A DNA stretch of 53,962 nt from an uncultured Veillonellaceae bacterium. GTDB lineage: Bacteria; Bacillota; Negativicutes; Selenomonadales; Selenomonadaceae. Both the position numbers and the translations under genes were made by a program. The first letter of the stretch is position 1, and every line of letters starts with the position of its first letter. Of the stretch, positions 1 to 8,214 are shown one piece after another. The notes under the pieces were generated by a model, which had not been told where the DNA came from, searched no databases, and worked only from the letters and a program-made list of their open reading frames with translations. The stretch is taken from the NCBI GenBank assembly GCA_900314825.1, contig OMWS01000012.1:1-53962 (forward strand), in the 5' to 3' direction.

Positions 1-100
1 CATTGTGTTCATCCTTTGCGGTTGCGAGTGATTCTGTCAGTATGCCAGAACCGACGTTGACTTGTAAAGGCCTTTTACACAAACTATTTTACACTCCCCA
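1..100 (-). mobile_element. Terminal part of an insertion sequence (IS256-like by appearance), cut by the window edge
   Basis: The stretch ending near 100 has the look of an IS terminus: read on the minus strand it begins GGGGAGTGTAAAATAGTTTG and continues to a ribosome binding site (AAAGGA) and an ATG whose complement is at 1-3, so a transposase gene would run leftward out of the window. The adjoining gene is open only back to a stop at 65-67 inside this sequence and lacks its N-terminus, which fits an insertion. The family assignment rests on resemblance of the end sequence only. Confidence 0.45.
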
Positions 101-103
101 CTT

Positions 104-1183
104 TTGAAGCAATTTGCGGAGCACTTGCGTCAACAAGGCGTGAAGGATGATGCGATTCTTTTCATCCAGTTGGATCGCCTGGAAAATGAATATCTGAGAG
201 ACTATCATGCATTATATCAAGAGATCATGAAGTTTCGCCGCGAAGGGGAAATGCAGTATATCTTTCTTGATGAAGTACAGATGGTTCCAGAATTTCAAAA
301 GGCCGTCCTTTCTTTGTTTGAACAAGAACAGCTGGATTTGTATCTGACGGGATCGAATGCCAGTTTGCTCTCCGGAGAATTGGCGACGCTGCTTTCCAGG
401 CGTTATGTAGAAATCGCCATGCTGCCGCTTTCTTTTGCGGAGTATTGTAAGCTTACAGGGGCAATGCCATCGCAAGGATGGAATGCGTATTTTCGCTATG
501 GCGGATTCCCGTATCTGCCCCAGATTGAGGGAGAGGATGAAAAGCGGGATTATCTGCAGGGGATTTATCACACGGTCTTGCTCAAGGATATTATCGAACG
601 CCACAAGGTGCAAGATTCCTATGTTTTGGAAAGTATTTTGCGGTTCTTGATGGATAATATCGGAAATCTAACGACATCGAAAAAAATTGCGGACAGCTTG
701 ACATCGTTTGGCAGGAAAACAACATCGATGACCGTAGAGAAATATCTGTGTACGCTGGAAGAGGCGTTCATCTTGTACCGCGCCAGCCGTTATGATATTC
801 AAGGAAAGCAGCATTTGAAATTTACGGGAAAGTATTATGTGGTTGACACAGGCCTTCGTTGGCTCTTGCTGGGCAATCGCGGGCGAGATATCGGACATAT
901 CTTGGAAAATATGGTATTCCTCGAACTGCTGAGGCGTGGAGCTCATGTCTTCGTCGGCAAGCTTGGAGACAGCGAAATTGATTTCGTGGCAGAAAAAGGC
1001 GGCAGCCGTGCATACTATCAAGTATCAGCCAGCGTCTTGGATGAGGTGACCTATGAACGTGAATTTGCGCCTCTGAAAAAGATCAAAGACAATTACCCCA
1101 AATTTGTTCTCACGCTCGATACGATGCCCATGGAAGACGAGGGCATTCAGCAGATAAATCTTTTGGATTTTTTGCTTGCATGA
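104..1183 (+). pseudogene. 5'-truncated AAA ATPase with DUF4143-type C-terminus
   Basis: This reading frame encodes the middle and end of a prokaryotic AAA ATPase of the type that carries a C-terminal DUF4143 domain. A Walker B-like segment (YIFLDEVQ) is visible near residue 53, but the Walker A loop that should precede it by roughly 60-80 residues is absent, because the frame runs straight into IS-like sequence near position 100. The first possible start is a TTG at 104 without a ribosome binding site. The C-terminus looks complete. Base composition is clearly more AT-rich than the genes that follow, which suggests an acquired gene. Members of this family are often orphan accessory genes of unclear function. 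The copy is probably non-functional. Confidence 0.8.
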
Positions 1184-1228
1184 ATGATATTCGATGAATC
1201 GCGTTCAGAACCTTCGCACGTTACAAAA

Positions 1229-1259
1229 AGGGCGTCTCCTGTCAAAGTGGAGACGCCCT
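1229..1259. terminator. Bidirectional rho-independent terminator
   Basis: An 11-bp perfect stem (AGGGCGTCTCC with GGAGACGCCCT) and a 9-base loop lie between convergent genes. On the minus strand the stem is followed by a T-run, so it ends the acyltransferase transcript. Confidence 0.85.
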
Positions 1260-1276
1260 CTTTGTATGTGTGCGTG

Positions 1277-2419
1277 TTATTTTTTCTTCGGATACACGCC
1301 AATCGTGAGTTCATTGATGATCGGCAACGCTTCGCCGAGCTTTCGGAAGAGGACGGCGAGCAGCATCGCGCCGCCGAGGACGGCGCAGTAGAACGCGATA
1401 GCGATGCCGCCCGTCATGAGGTGGCCGCTCTTTTGCAATGCGAGCGCGAGGTACGTGATGACGAACGGGTGCACGAGGTAGGCGAAGTACGAATGCTTGC
1501 CGAGCGCGTGCAGGATGGGATTCAGTGCCGCCGGGTATTTTTGATACGTGAAGATCGTGAAGAAGAACAGCGAGGCCATGAGCGTGTAGAAGATGCCCTC
1601 GGGCGAGAGCTGGTGTGCCGTATTGATGCCGCCCTCCGGCGTCTGGCCTTGCGTGAGGAGCAACCAGTAATAGTAGGCGAGGAGGCTCGCCATGCTGATC
1701 CAGAAGAGGACCGTAATCGTCGTGCGACGCGTCTGCATGAAGACTTGGAAGCGCTCGATGTGGACGGCGAGCCAGCCGCCGAGGAGGAAGATGAAGATGT
1801 AGTGGAGCACCCAGTAGTTCAGCCGGTACATGAGGATCGGCTTCAGCAGTGAATCGTCCGGCAGGTCGTAAACGAAGATGTTGAACGGCACGGAGTAGCT
1901 CGACCAGTAGTCGAAGGCGACTTGGAACACGAGCAGTGTGGCAAGTGCCTTGAGGTCCATTCGCTTGATCATCCAGATCCAGAGCGGCATGAAGAAGTAG
2001 AACCACAAGAGGATGACGAGGAAGTACAGCTGGTACTTCGCGACGCCGAAGAACAGGATGCCGCAGAAGTACCAAGGTGACGGGAAGCCCGTGTCGTAGA
2101 GCCAGCCGTCATGCACGAGATAGAGGAGCGACCAGACGACGTAGGGAATCAGCACCGTCTGGATTCTCCGCTTATAAAAATGCTTCGCATCGAACGGCGC
2201 GTGGATGTCGAGATTGTAAAACAGTCCGAATGCCGAGATGAAGAAGAAGATCGGTACGGAGAAGCGCGTGAAGATCTCGAACAACGCGATGAGGTGCATG
2301 TTCGCGGCAGGATTCCCAAGATATTGCGAGCCGACGTGGATACCGATGACGCCCATCATCGAGATGCCGCGGATGTATTCGATGGCCGCGAGGCGCGGCT
2401 TTCGTGTTTTTGCGTTCAT
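1277..2419 (-). CDS. Acyltransferase family 3 membrane protein
   Basis: A 380-residue integral membrane protein of the acyltransferase-3 (OafA/OpgC-like) family, which transfers acyl groups such as acetyl or succinyl to cell-surface glycans. The family start IEYIRGISMMGVIGIH is present at residues 13-28, with the Arg and His typical of the first helix, followed by about ten hydrophobic segments. The acceptor cannot be read from sequence. It starts 11 bp after the stop of the SIMPL-domain gene and is probably co-transcribed with it. No strong ribosome binding site is seen before the ATG. A hairpin terminator follows at 1229-1259. Confidence 0.85.
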   Translation of the reverse strand: MNAKTRKPRLAAIEYIRGISMMGVIGIHVGSQYLGNPAANMHLIALFEIFTRFSVPIFFFISAFGLFYNLDIHAPFDAKHFYKRRIQTVLIPYVVWSLLYLVHDGWLYDTGFPSPWYFCGILFFGVAKYQLYFLVILLWFYFFMPLWIWMIKRMDLKALATLLVFQVAFDYWSSYSVPFNIFVYDLPDDSLLKPILMYRLNYWVLHYIFIFLLGGWLAVHIERFQVFMQTRRTTITVLFWISMASLLAYYYWLLLTQGQTPEGGINTAHQLSPEGIFYTLMASLFFFTIFTYQKYPAALNPILHALGKHSYFAYLVHPFVITYLALALQKSGHLMTGGIAIAFYCAVLGGAMLLAVLFRKLGEALPIINELTIGVYPKKK

Positions 2420-2430
2420 GTGCTCTGTTA

Positions 2431-3159
2431 TCAGTCACTCAAGATGAAATCGATGTGGACATTTGCCGAAAGCGAGAGGCTGCCGGGCGCGACGGGCGTC
2501 TCGGCGTCTTTCGCCATCGCGAGCATCATGTTGCCCGCGAAGCGGCGCGTTTCGAGATAGCCCGTGCTCTCGCTGACGTTCTGCACGCCGATGATTTTTT
2601 TGCCGAGGGCATTGGCGATGACGTTCGCCTTGTCGCGCGCGTCGTTCACGGCGCTGCGCAAAGCTTCCTTGCGGACGCCTTGCGTGTTGCTCGCGGAGAA
2701 GTCGAGCGACGAGATTTCATTCGCGCCGTGCGAGAGCGCCGCGTCGATGACTTTGCCCGTGAGCTTCACGTCGCGCACGGTGACGATGACGGTGTTGTCG
2801 ACCGTGTAGCCATTGATTTCGTTTTCATGGCCTTTGTCCTGACGATACGTCGGGCGGAACGAGTAGTTGCGCGTCTGGATGTCCTTGTCGGCAATGCCGA
2901 GCGCCGCGATGGCCTTCTGGATTTCGCTCGCGACCCAGGCGTTGTCGTTCTGCGCTTTGCCCGCGTCCGTCGCGTACGTCGTGATGCCGACGGCGACCGT
3001 CGCCATGTCGGGCTCGGTATTTGCCGTGCCGCGGCCATCGACGGAAAGGATCGGGCGCTGCGGCTGGTCGGCAGCGTAGGCGGGCGTTGCCATTTGCGGC
3101 ACGAGGAACGCAGCAGCGAGCGCGCAGGCGCAAGCAAATTTTTTGAGTGAGTTCATCAT
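2431..3159 (-). CDS. SIMPL-domain (DUF541, YggE-like) exported protein
   Basis: A 242-residue protein with a Sec signal peptide at the N-terminus (MMNSLKK, then an Ala/Leu-rich core, cleavage after AYA). A SIMPL/DUF541 domain follows, recognisable from ILSVDGRGTANTEPDMATVAVGI near residues 36-60 and ARDKANVIANALGKKIIGVQ. Family members such as E. coli YggE are periplasmic or surface proteins linked to oxidative stress; the biochemical role is not established. I chose the ATG at 3159 over upstream starts because AAGGAG lies 10 bases before it and the signal peptide begins there. A promoter is visible at 3200-3228. Confidence 0.88.
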   Translation of the reverse strand: MMNSLKKFACACALAAAFLVPQMATPAYAADQPQRPILSVDGRGTANTEPDMATVAVGITTYATDAGKAQNDNAWVASEIQKAIAALGIADKDIQTRNYSFRPTYRQDKGHENEINGYTVDNTVIVTVRDVKLTGKVIDAALSHGANEISSLDFSASNTQGVRKEALRSAVNDARDKANVIANALGKKIIGVQNVSESTGYLETRRFAGNMMLAMAKDAETPVAPGSLSLSANVHIDFILSD

Positions 3160-3199
3160 TTTGAAACAACTCCTTTTCTTCGTTTGAATTGCTCCCTGT

Positions 3200-3228
3200 A
3201 TCATACGTTTTTTTGATTCGCTTGTAAA
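3200..3228 (-). promoter_or_regulatory. Promoter of the SIMPL gene
   Basis: On the minus strand, TTTACA (3223-3228) and TATGAT (3200-3205) are separated by 17 bases. The -35 hexamer overlaps the -35 of the divergent promoter for the ASCH-like gene. Confidence 0.65.
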
Positions 3229-3251
3229 GGACACGATGCTTGTGGTACAAT
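3222..3251 (+). promoter_or_regulatory. Promoter of the ASCH-like gene
   Basis: TTGTAA (3222-3227), an 18-base spacer and an extended -10 TGG-TACAAT (3246-3251). It is divergent from, and overlaps, the SIMPL promoter. Confidence 0.55.
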
Positions 3252-3295
3252 GAAACATAAATATTGTTGTGTTCGAGAAGGAGATGCATGTAATC

Positions 3296-3649
3296 ATGAT
3301 GGCACTCAATTTCCAGGCTCCGAAGCACAAGAAGATGCTCATGGAGCGCACGAAGAATTGCACGGTTCGTCTCGGCGACGAAAGCGACAAATTCCCGGAG
3401 GATTCCATCGTCTGGATCACGACGGGCAAGAAGGGCGAGCCGAAGCACAAGCTCTACACGGCTTACCTCGACAAGGTGCGCGTCAAGACGATGGGCACGC
3501 TGACGTCGGCGGACCTCGGCCACCAGAATCCGGAGATCAATTCCGTCGAGGAGCTCGTCGCGGATTTCGAGAAGATCTACAAGCGCCGCGTGCTGAAAGA
3601 AGACACGGTCACGGTCATTTATTTCTCCGAGGTGCATGAAGACCTCTGA
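3296..3649 (+). CDS. Small ASCH/PUA-like domain protein
   Basis: A soluble protein of about 117 residues whose middle (MERTKNCTVRLGD, then SIVWITTG and KLYTAYLDKVRVK) resembles the ASCH/PUA-like beta-barrel fold of RNA-binding proteins. The exact family is not certain. The start is ambiguous: AAGGAG at 3278-3283 touches an in-frame ATG at 3284, so the ATG at 3296, 12 bases downstream, is more likely, with 3299 as a further option. It has its own promoter and is followed by a palindromic repeat before guaA. No function is claimed beyond probable nucleic acid binding. Confidence 0.6.
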   Translation: MMALNFQAPKHKKMLMERTKNCTVRLGDESDKFPEDSIVWITTGKKGEPKHKLYTAYLDKVRVKTMGTLTSADLGHQNPEINSVEELVADFEKIYKRRVLKEDTVTVIYFSEVHEDL

Positions 3650-3662
3650 TTGAATATTTTGG

Positions 3663-3765
3663 AAGCTATTTGCCTTGCGGCAAATGGCTAAGATATCCGT
3701 AAGCGCATAAGCGACCTCTAAACGCTAAAGCGTTAAGAGTCTGCTTAGCGCTAACGGCTCTCTTA
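3663..3765 (+). repeat. Palindromic intergenic repeat, family B, in the guaA leader
   Basis: It contains the hairpins GCTATTTGCC/GGCAAATGGC and CTCTAAACGC/GCGTTAAGAG plus TTAGCGCTAA. The first 40 bases are nearly identical to the leader of uraA (43480-43550, minus strand), and the second hairpin matches, in reverse orientation, the repeat upstream of rng (17375-17450). It ends just before the guaA ribosome binding site. Confidence 0.75.
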
Positions 3766-3783
3766 ATGGAGGAACTAATTACA

Positions 3784-5343
3784 TTGAGCAAGCCTGCAAA
3801 TGAACTTATCCTCGTGCTGGATTTTGGCGGCCAGTACAACCAGCTCATCGCGCGCCGCGTGCGCGAGGATCACGTCTACTGCGAAGTGCATCCGAATACG
3901 CTCTCGCTGGAAAAAATCAAAGAGATGGCGCCGAAGGGCATCATCCTGACGGGCGGGCCGAACAGCGTTTATAAAGAAGATTCCGCAACGTGCAGCCCCA
4001 ATCTCTTCCGCCTCGGCATCCCTGTGCTCGGCATCTGCTACGGCTCGCAGCTCATGGCGCATTTGTTAGGTGGAAAAGTCGAGACGGCGCCGACAAGTGA
4101 GTATGGCAAGACGGAAGTCACGATCAAGGCGGAAGGCAAAGCGTCAAAGCTGTTCCAGAATGTCGATGAAAAGACGATCTGCTGGATGAGCCACACGGAC
4201 TACATCGCAAAAGCGCCCGCAGGCTTCACGGTCACAGCCGAGACGCCCGTGTGTCCCGTCGCCGCGATGGAGAACGCAGAGGAAAAGCTCTATGCCACGC
4301 AGTTCCATCCCGAGGTCATGCACACGGCGCAGGGAAGAGAGATGCTGAAGAACTTCGTCTACGATGTCTGCGGCTGCCAGGGCGACTGGAAGATGGACTC
4401 ATTCGTGAAGACGACGGTCGCCGAGCTCAAGGAGAAAATCGGCACGGGCCGTGCGCTCTGCGCGCTGTCGGGCGGCGTCGATTCGTCCGTCGCGGCCGTG
4501 CTGCTCTCGAAAGCTATCGGCAAGCAGCTGACGTGCGTCTTCGTCGATCATGGCCTGCTCAGGAAGAACGAGGGCGACGAGGTCGAGGCGGTCTTCGGCC
4601 CGGACGGCCCGTATGATGTGAATTTCATCCGCGTCAACGCGAAAGACCGCTTCTATGCGAAGCTCAAAGGCGTGACGGAGCCGGAGCGCAAGCGCAAGAT
4701 CATCGGCGAGGAATTCATCCGCGTCTTTGAAGAAGAAGCGAAGAAGATCGGCGCCGTCGATTACCTCGTGCAGGGCACGATCTATCCCGATGTCATCGAG
4801 AGCGGCCTTGGCAAATCCGCCGTCATCAAGAGCCATCACAATGTCGGCGGCCTGCCGGACTACGTCGATTTCAAGGAGATCGTCGAGCCGCTCCGCCTGC
4901 TCTTCAAAGACGAAGTGCGCGCCGTCGGCCGCGAGCTCGGCATCCCGGATTACCTTGTGAACCGCCAGCCGTTCCCAGGGCCCGGCCTCGGCATCCGCAT
5001 CATCGGCGAGGTCACGGAGGAAAAGGTCAAGATCGTGCAGGAAGCCGATGCGATTTACCGCGAAGAAGTCGCGAAAGCAGGCGCGGACAAGGGCCTCGGC
5101 CAGTATTTCGCCGCGCTGACGAATATGCGTTCCGTCGGCGTCATGGGTGACGGGCGCACGTATGACTACGCGATTGCGTTGCGCGCCGTCGAGACGAGCG
5201 ATTTCATGACGGCCGAGAGCGCGAAGCTGCCGTGGGACGTTCTCTCCGTCGTCACGAGCCGCATCGTCAACGAGGTCAAAGGCGTGAACCGCGTGCTCTA
5301 CGATTGCACGGGCAAGCCGCCGGCGACGATCGAGTTCGAGTAA
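3784..5343 (+). CDS. guaA: GMP synthase (glutamine-hydrolysing)
   Basis: This enzyme converts XMP to GMP using ATP and glutamine, the last step of guanine nucleotide synthesis. The 519-residue protein has the class I glutamine amidotransferase domain first ([13 protein letters not shown]; nucleophile Cys in GICYGSQ near residue 82; QFHPEV), then the ATP pyrophosphatase loop ([13 protein letters not shown] near residue 227), and the C-terminal dimerisation domain ending [11 protein letters not shown]. An in-frame ATG at 3766 lies inside the ribosome binding site sequence, so I prefer the TTG at 3784, preceded by GGAGGA at a spacing of 10. The leader carries a structured repeat shared with uraA. 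Confidence 0.96.
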   Translation: MSKPANELILVLDFGGQYNQLIARRVREDHVYCEVHPNTLSLEKIKEMAPKGIILTGGPNSVYKEDSATCSPNLFRLGIPVLGICYGSQLMAHLLGGKVETAPTSEYGKTEVTIKAEGKASKLFQNVDEKTICWMSHTDYIAKAPAGFTVTAETPVCPVAAMENAEEKLYATQFHPEVMHTAQGREMLKNFVYDVCGCQGDWKMDSFVKTTVAELKEKIGTGRALCALSGGVDSSVAAVLLSKAIGKQLTCVFVDHGLLRKNEGDEVEAVFGPDGPYDVNFIRVNAKDRFYAKLKGVTEPERKRKIIGEEFIRVFEEEAKKIGAVDYLVQGTIYPDVIESGLGKSAVIKSHHNVGGLPDYVDFKEIVEPLRLLFKDEVRAVGRELGIPDYLVNRQPFPGPGLGIRIIGEVTEEKVKIVQEADAIYREEVAKAGADKGLGQYFAALTNMRSVGVMGDGRTYDYAIALRAVETSDFMTAESAKLPWDVLSVVTSRIVNEVKGVNRVLYDCTGKPPATIEFE

Positions 5344-5345
5344 TT

Positions 5346-5430
5346 TTACGCCTCCCCCTCTGGGGGAGGTGCCCCGAAGGGGCGGAGAGGGTAGCGACGT
5401 AACGAGATTCTCGGACGTTGCTACCCTCTC
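5346..5430. repeat. Palindromic intergenic repeat, family A (half element), after guaA
   Basis: The element consists of hairpin CTCCCCC/GGGGGAG, hairpin GCCCC/GGGGC and a long stem GAGAGGGTAGCGACGT (5385-5400) with ACGTTGCTACCCTCTC (5415-5430). It is the same family as 47838-48001, but the outer right arm is missing. It may also serve as the guaA terminator. Confidence 0.75.
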
Positions 5431-5458
5431 ATTATGACAGAGAAGGAGAATGTCATTT

Positions 5459-5728
5459 ATGAGAATCAATGGCCTGAGCGTGGGCATGTGTGCGTTGTAT
5501 ATCGCGGTCGGCGCGATCGTCGGCGGGCTCGTCAGCGTGTTGATCCGAAATGTGGATGCGCTGGCAGGGCTTGCGCCGTATCTTACGAGCGAGACGCCGG
5601 TGTTTTCCATCGCGCCGTTCACGCTCGATCTGTTCGTGTTCCAGATCACGCTCGGCCTCGCGTTCACGCCGAACCTCATGGCAGGCATCGGCATGGTGCT
5701 CGGCTTCCTCGCGTTCCGGAAGTTCTGA
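5459..5728 (+). CDS. Small membrane protein, DUF4321-like
   Basis: A protein of 89 residues with two hydrophobic segments (about residues 6-26 and 56-85) and a short polar loop. It resembles the DUF4321 proteins found next to maf and radC in Negativicutes and Clostridia; no function is known. An upstream in-frame ATG at 5450 sits one base from the GGAG, so the ATG at 5459, 10 bases downstream, is the better start. It lies between guaA and maf, probably as the first gene of the maf-radC unit. Confidence 0.65.
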   Translation: MRINGLSVGMCALYIAVGAIVGGLVSVLIRNVDALAGLAPYLTSETPVFSIAPFTLDLFVFQITLGLAFTPNLMAGIGMVLGFLAFRKF

Positions 5729-5754
5729 CATTCTAGCGAAATCAGGTGAAGCAT

Positions 5755-6348
5755 ATGGAACCCATCATCTTGGCCTCGGGTTCGCCGCGCAGGCAAGAGT
5801 TGTTAAAACAAATCGGTGTGCCGTTCGAAGTTGTGAAGAGCGCTGCGGAAGAATTAAAGAAGCTGCCGAAGGGGAAAGACGGTCCAGCGAATCTTGTCAT
5901 TGAGAACGCAAAACGAAAAGCAGAAGATGTCATTTGTCGATATCCAGATCGCAAGATTCTTGCGGCAGATACCATCGTGTATCATGAAGGAAAAGTTTAT
6001 GGAAAGCCGAAGAATGAAGAGGATGCCAAAGAAATGCTTCGTGAACTTTCGGGAAGAACGCACCATGTTCTGACAGGCGTTGTCCTCTTGTGGGATGATG
6101 AAACAAAACCGAATGTTTTGCAGAGGATCGCTGGTGCAGAGGACACGTTGGTTACATTCAGCAGGCTTTCGGAACAAGAGATTGCAGATTATGTAGCAAC
6201 TGGGGAACCCATGGACAAGGCAGGGGCATATGCAATCCAGGGGCGGGCGGCAGCATTCATTCCCCAAATCAACGGATCGTTCTCCAATGTTGTTGGTTTG
6301 CCGCTCCATGATGTTGTCTCCATCTTGAAACAAGCGGGGGCGATGTAA
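5755..6348 (+). CDS. maf: Maf-family nucleoside triphosphate pyrophosphatase
   Basis: This protein hydrolyses non-canonical or methylated nucleoside triphosphates (dTTP/UTP type for the YhdE branch). It has the family N-terminus ASGSPRRQELL, the central AADTIVYHEGKVYGKP with catalytic Asp, and the C-terminal NVVGLPLHDV. It is 197 residues long, the usual length. The start is the ATG at 5755 with AGGTGA six bases upstream; a GTG at 5746 overlaps that site. The stop codon is directly followed by the radC start. Codon use is noticeably more AT-rich than in guaA or radC on either side. Confidence 0.93.
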   Translation: MEPIILASGSPRRQELLKQIGVPFEVVKSAAEELKKLPKGKDGPANLVIENAKRKAEDVICRYPDRKILAADTIVYHEGKVYGKPKNEEDAKEMLRELSGRTHHVLTGVVLLWDDETKPNVLQRIAGAEDTLVTFSRLSEQEIADYVATGEPMDKAGAYAIQGRAAAFIPQINGSFSNVVGLPLHDVVSILKQAGAM

Positions 6349-7038
6349 ATGACGATCATGGTGCGCGACTTGCCGATGGAGGAACGGCCGCGGGAAAAAC
6401 TCTTGAAATACGGTTCGTCGTATCTCAGCAACACGGAGCTCCTCGCAATTCTCTTGCGCACGGGCGTGAAGGATAAATCCGTCATGCGCGTCGCTGAAGA
6501 AGTGCTGTCGCATTTCGAGGGGCAGGGGCTGTCGGGGCTCGCGCATATGTCGCCGCAGGAGCTTGCAAAGATCAAGGGCGTCGGCCCGACGAAGGCCGTG
6601 ACGATCCTCGCGGCGGTCGAGCTCGGGCGGCGGCTTGCTGTGCGCGCGGCGGAGTCCATCAGCACGGTCGGCGGCCCGGAGGATGCCGCGCACTATGCGA
6701 TGCCGCGCTTCCGCTTCGAGCAGCAGGAGCATTTCGCCCTCATGACGCTCGACACGAAGAATCACATCACGGGCTTTTTTGATCTGACCGTCGGCACGCT
6801 GACGGCGTCGCTCGTCCATCCGCGCGAAGTCTACCGCAAGGCCATCCAGCAGTCGGCGGCCGGCATCATCGTCTTTCACAATCATCCGAGCGGCGATCCC
6901 TCGCCCAGCCGCGAAGACATCGCCGTGACGGAGCGCCTCGCGAAGAGCGGAAAAATCCTCGGCATCGACTTTTTGGACCATATCATCCTCGCACATGATA
7001 CCTTCGTCAGCCTCAAAGAAGAGGGAATCGTGCCTTGA
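6349..7038 (+). CDS. radC: RadC-family JAMM protein (UPF0758)
   Basis: A 229-residue protein with an N-terminal helix-hairpin-helix region (LAKIKGVGPTKAVTILAAVELG) and a C-terminal JAMM metalloprotease-like domain with the metal ligands in FHNHPSGDPSPSREDI. It is named for DNA repair, but direct repair activity has not been upheld for this family. The ATG immediately follows the maf stop, so the two are translationally linked. It sits just upstream of mreB, a conserved arrangement in Firmicutes. Confidence 0.95.
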   Translation: MTIMVRDLPMEERPREKLLKYGSSYLSNTELLAILLRTGVKDKSVMRVAEEVLSHFEGQGLSGLAHMSPQELAKIKGVGPTKAVTILAAVELGRRLAVRAAESISTVGGPEDAAHYAMPRFRFEQQEHFALMTLDTKNHITGFFDLTVGTLTASLVHPREVYRKAIQQSAAGIIVFHNHPSGDPSPSREDIAVTERLAKSGKILGIDFLDHIILAHDTFVSLKEEGIVP

Positions 7039-7094
7039 CACCACGGAGTTCGTCTTTCATCATCGTGCTTACAGATTTTTTTTGTAATCTGTGG

Positions 7095-7120
7095 TAGAAT
7101 GAAAAAACTTGTGGTAGAAT
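7095..7120 (+). promoter_or_regulatory. Tandem extended -10 elements before mreB
   Basis: The word TGTGGTAGAATG occurs twice exactly 20 bases apart, giving TAGAAT hexamers at 7095-7100 and 7115-7120, each with the TGG extension. No good -35 is seen for either. A 7-bp hairpin ACAGATT/AATCTGT (7071-7092) lies directly upstream. Confidence 0.45.
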
Positions 7121-7172
7121 GTCTCTGTTATAAATCCGTAGAGCAGTCCTTGAAGGGAGTTTTTGATACATT

Positions 7173-8213
7173 ATGTGGAGTCTTTTTGGTGGTTTGTCGC
7201 ATGACATGGGCATCGACCTCGGCACGGCGAATACGCTCGTGCACGTGAAGGGGCGCGGCATTGTGCTGCGCGAGCCTTCCGTCGTCGCGATCAAGAGCGA
7301 CACGGGTGACGTGCTCGCCGTCGGCGAGGAAGCGAAGCAGATGATCGGCCGCACGCCGGGCAACATCGTCGCGATCCGCCCGATGAAGGACGGCGTCATC
7401 GCCGACTTCGATGTCACGCAGGCCATGCTGAAATATTTCATCCGCAAAGCCATGAACACGAAATCGTTCGTGCGCCCGCGCGTCGTCGTCGGCGTGCCGT
7501 CAGGCGTTACGGAAGTCGAGAAGCGCGCCGTCATCGATGCGGCGCAGCAGGCGGGCGCGCGTGAAGCATACCTCATCGAGGAGCCGATGGCAGCCGCGAT
7601 CGGCGCCGGCCTCCCTGTCGAGGAAGCGACGGGCTCCATGGTCGTCGACATCGGCGGCGGCACGACGGAGATCGCTGTCATTTCCCTCGGCGGCATCGTC
7701 ACGAGCCGTTCCATCCGCATCGGCGGCGACGAAATGGATTCGTCCATCGTGCAGTACATCAAGCGCATGTACAACCTCATGATCGGCGAGCGCACGGCCG
7801 AGGAAATCAAGATCAATATCGGCACGGCCATCGTGACGCCGGAAGCGGACAAGACGATGGAGATCCGCGGCCGCGACCTCGTCTCCGGCCTGCCGAAGAC
7901 GCTGACGATCGAGGCGAAAGAGATCCGCGAAGCGCTCGACGAGCCGATTTTCAAGATCATCGACGCCGTGAAATCGACGCTCGAGAAGACGCCGCCGGAG
8001 CTCGCAGCCGACGTCATGGATCATGGCATCATGATGACGGGCGGCGGTGCGCTGCTCACGAATCTCGACAAGCTGCTCTCGAAAGAAACGGGCATGCCGG
8101 TGCTCGTCTCGGAAGATGCGCTGTCGTGCGTCGGCGAAGGCACGGGCAAGTCGCTTGAGAACATCGAGCTTCTGAAGCGCGTCGTCATGACCTCGAAGAA
8201 GTTGAGACAGTAA
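7173..8213 (+). CDS. mreB: Rod shape-determining actin homologue MreB
   Basis: This cytoskeletal ATPase forms membrane-bound filaments that guide lateral wall synthesis by RodA and PBP2. The 346-residue protein has the actin-fold phosphate 1 motif [13 protein letters not shown], connect 1, phosphate 2 ([18 protein letters not shown]) and the adenosine motif ([13 protein letters not shown]). The N-terminal WSLFGGL is a likely membrane-binding patch, and this supports the ATG at 7173 over the internal ATG at 7203. GGGAG lies 13 bases upstream. It is the first gene of the mreBCD-PBP2 unit. Confidence 0.97.
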   Translation: MWSLFGGLSHDMGIDLGTANTLVHVKGRGIVLREPSVVAIKSDTGDVLAVGEEAKQMIGRTPGNIVAIRPMKDGVIADFDVTQAMLKYFIRKAMNTKSFVRPRVVVGVPSGVTEVEKRAVIDAAQQAGAREAYLIEEPMAAAIGAGLPVEEATGSMVVDIGGGTTEIAVISLGGIVTSRSIRIGGDEMDSSIVQYIKRMYNLMIGERTAEEIKINIGTAIVTPEADKTMEIRGRDLVSGLPKTLTIEAKEIREALDEPIFKIIDAVKSTLEKTPPELAADVMDHGIMMTGGGALLTNLDKLLSKETGMPVLVSEDALSCVGEGTGKSLENIELLKRVVMTSKKLRQ

Positions 8214-8214
8214 G

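Noticed and set aside
3650..3783. Purine riboswitch before guaA
   Set aside because: The leader hairpins do not have the purine aptamer loop sequences, and the same element occurs before uraA and, inverted, before rng, so a repeat explains it better.
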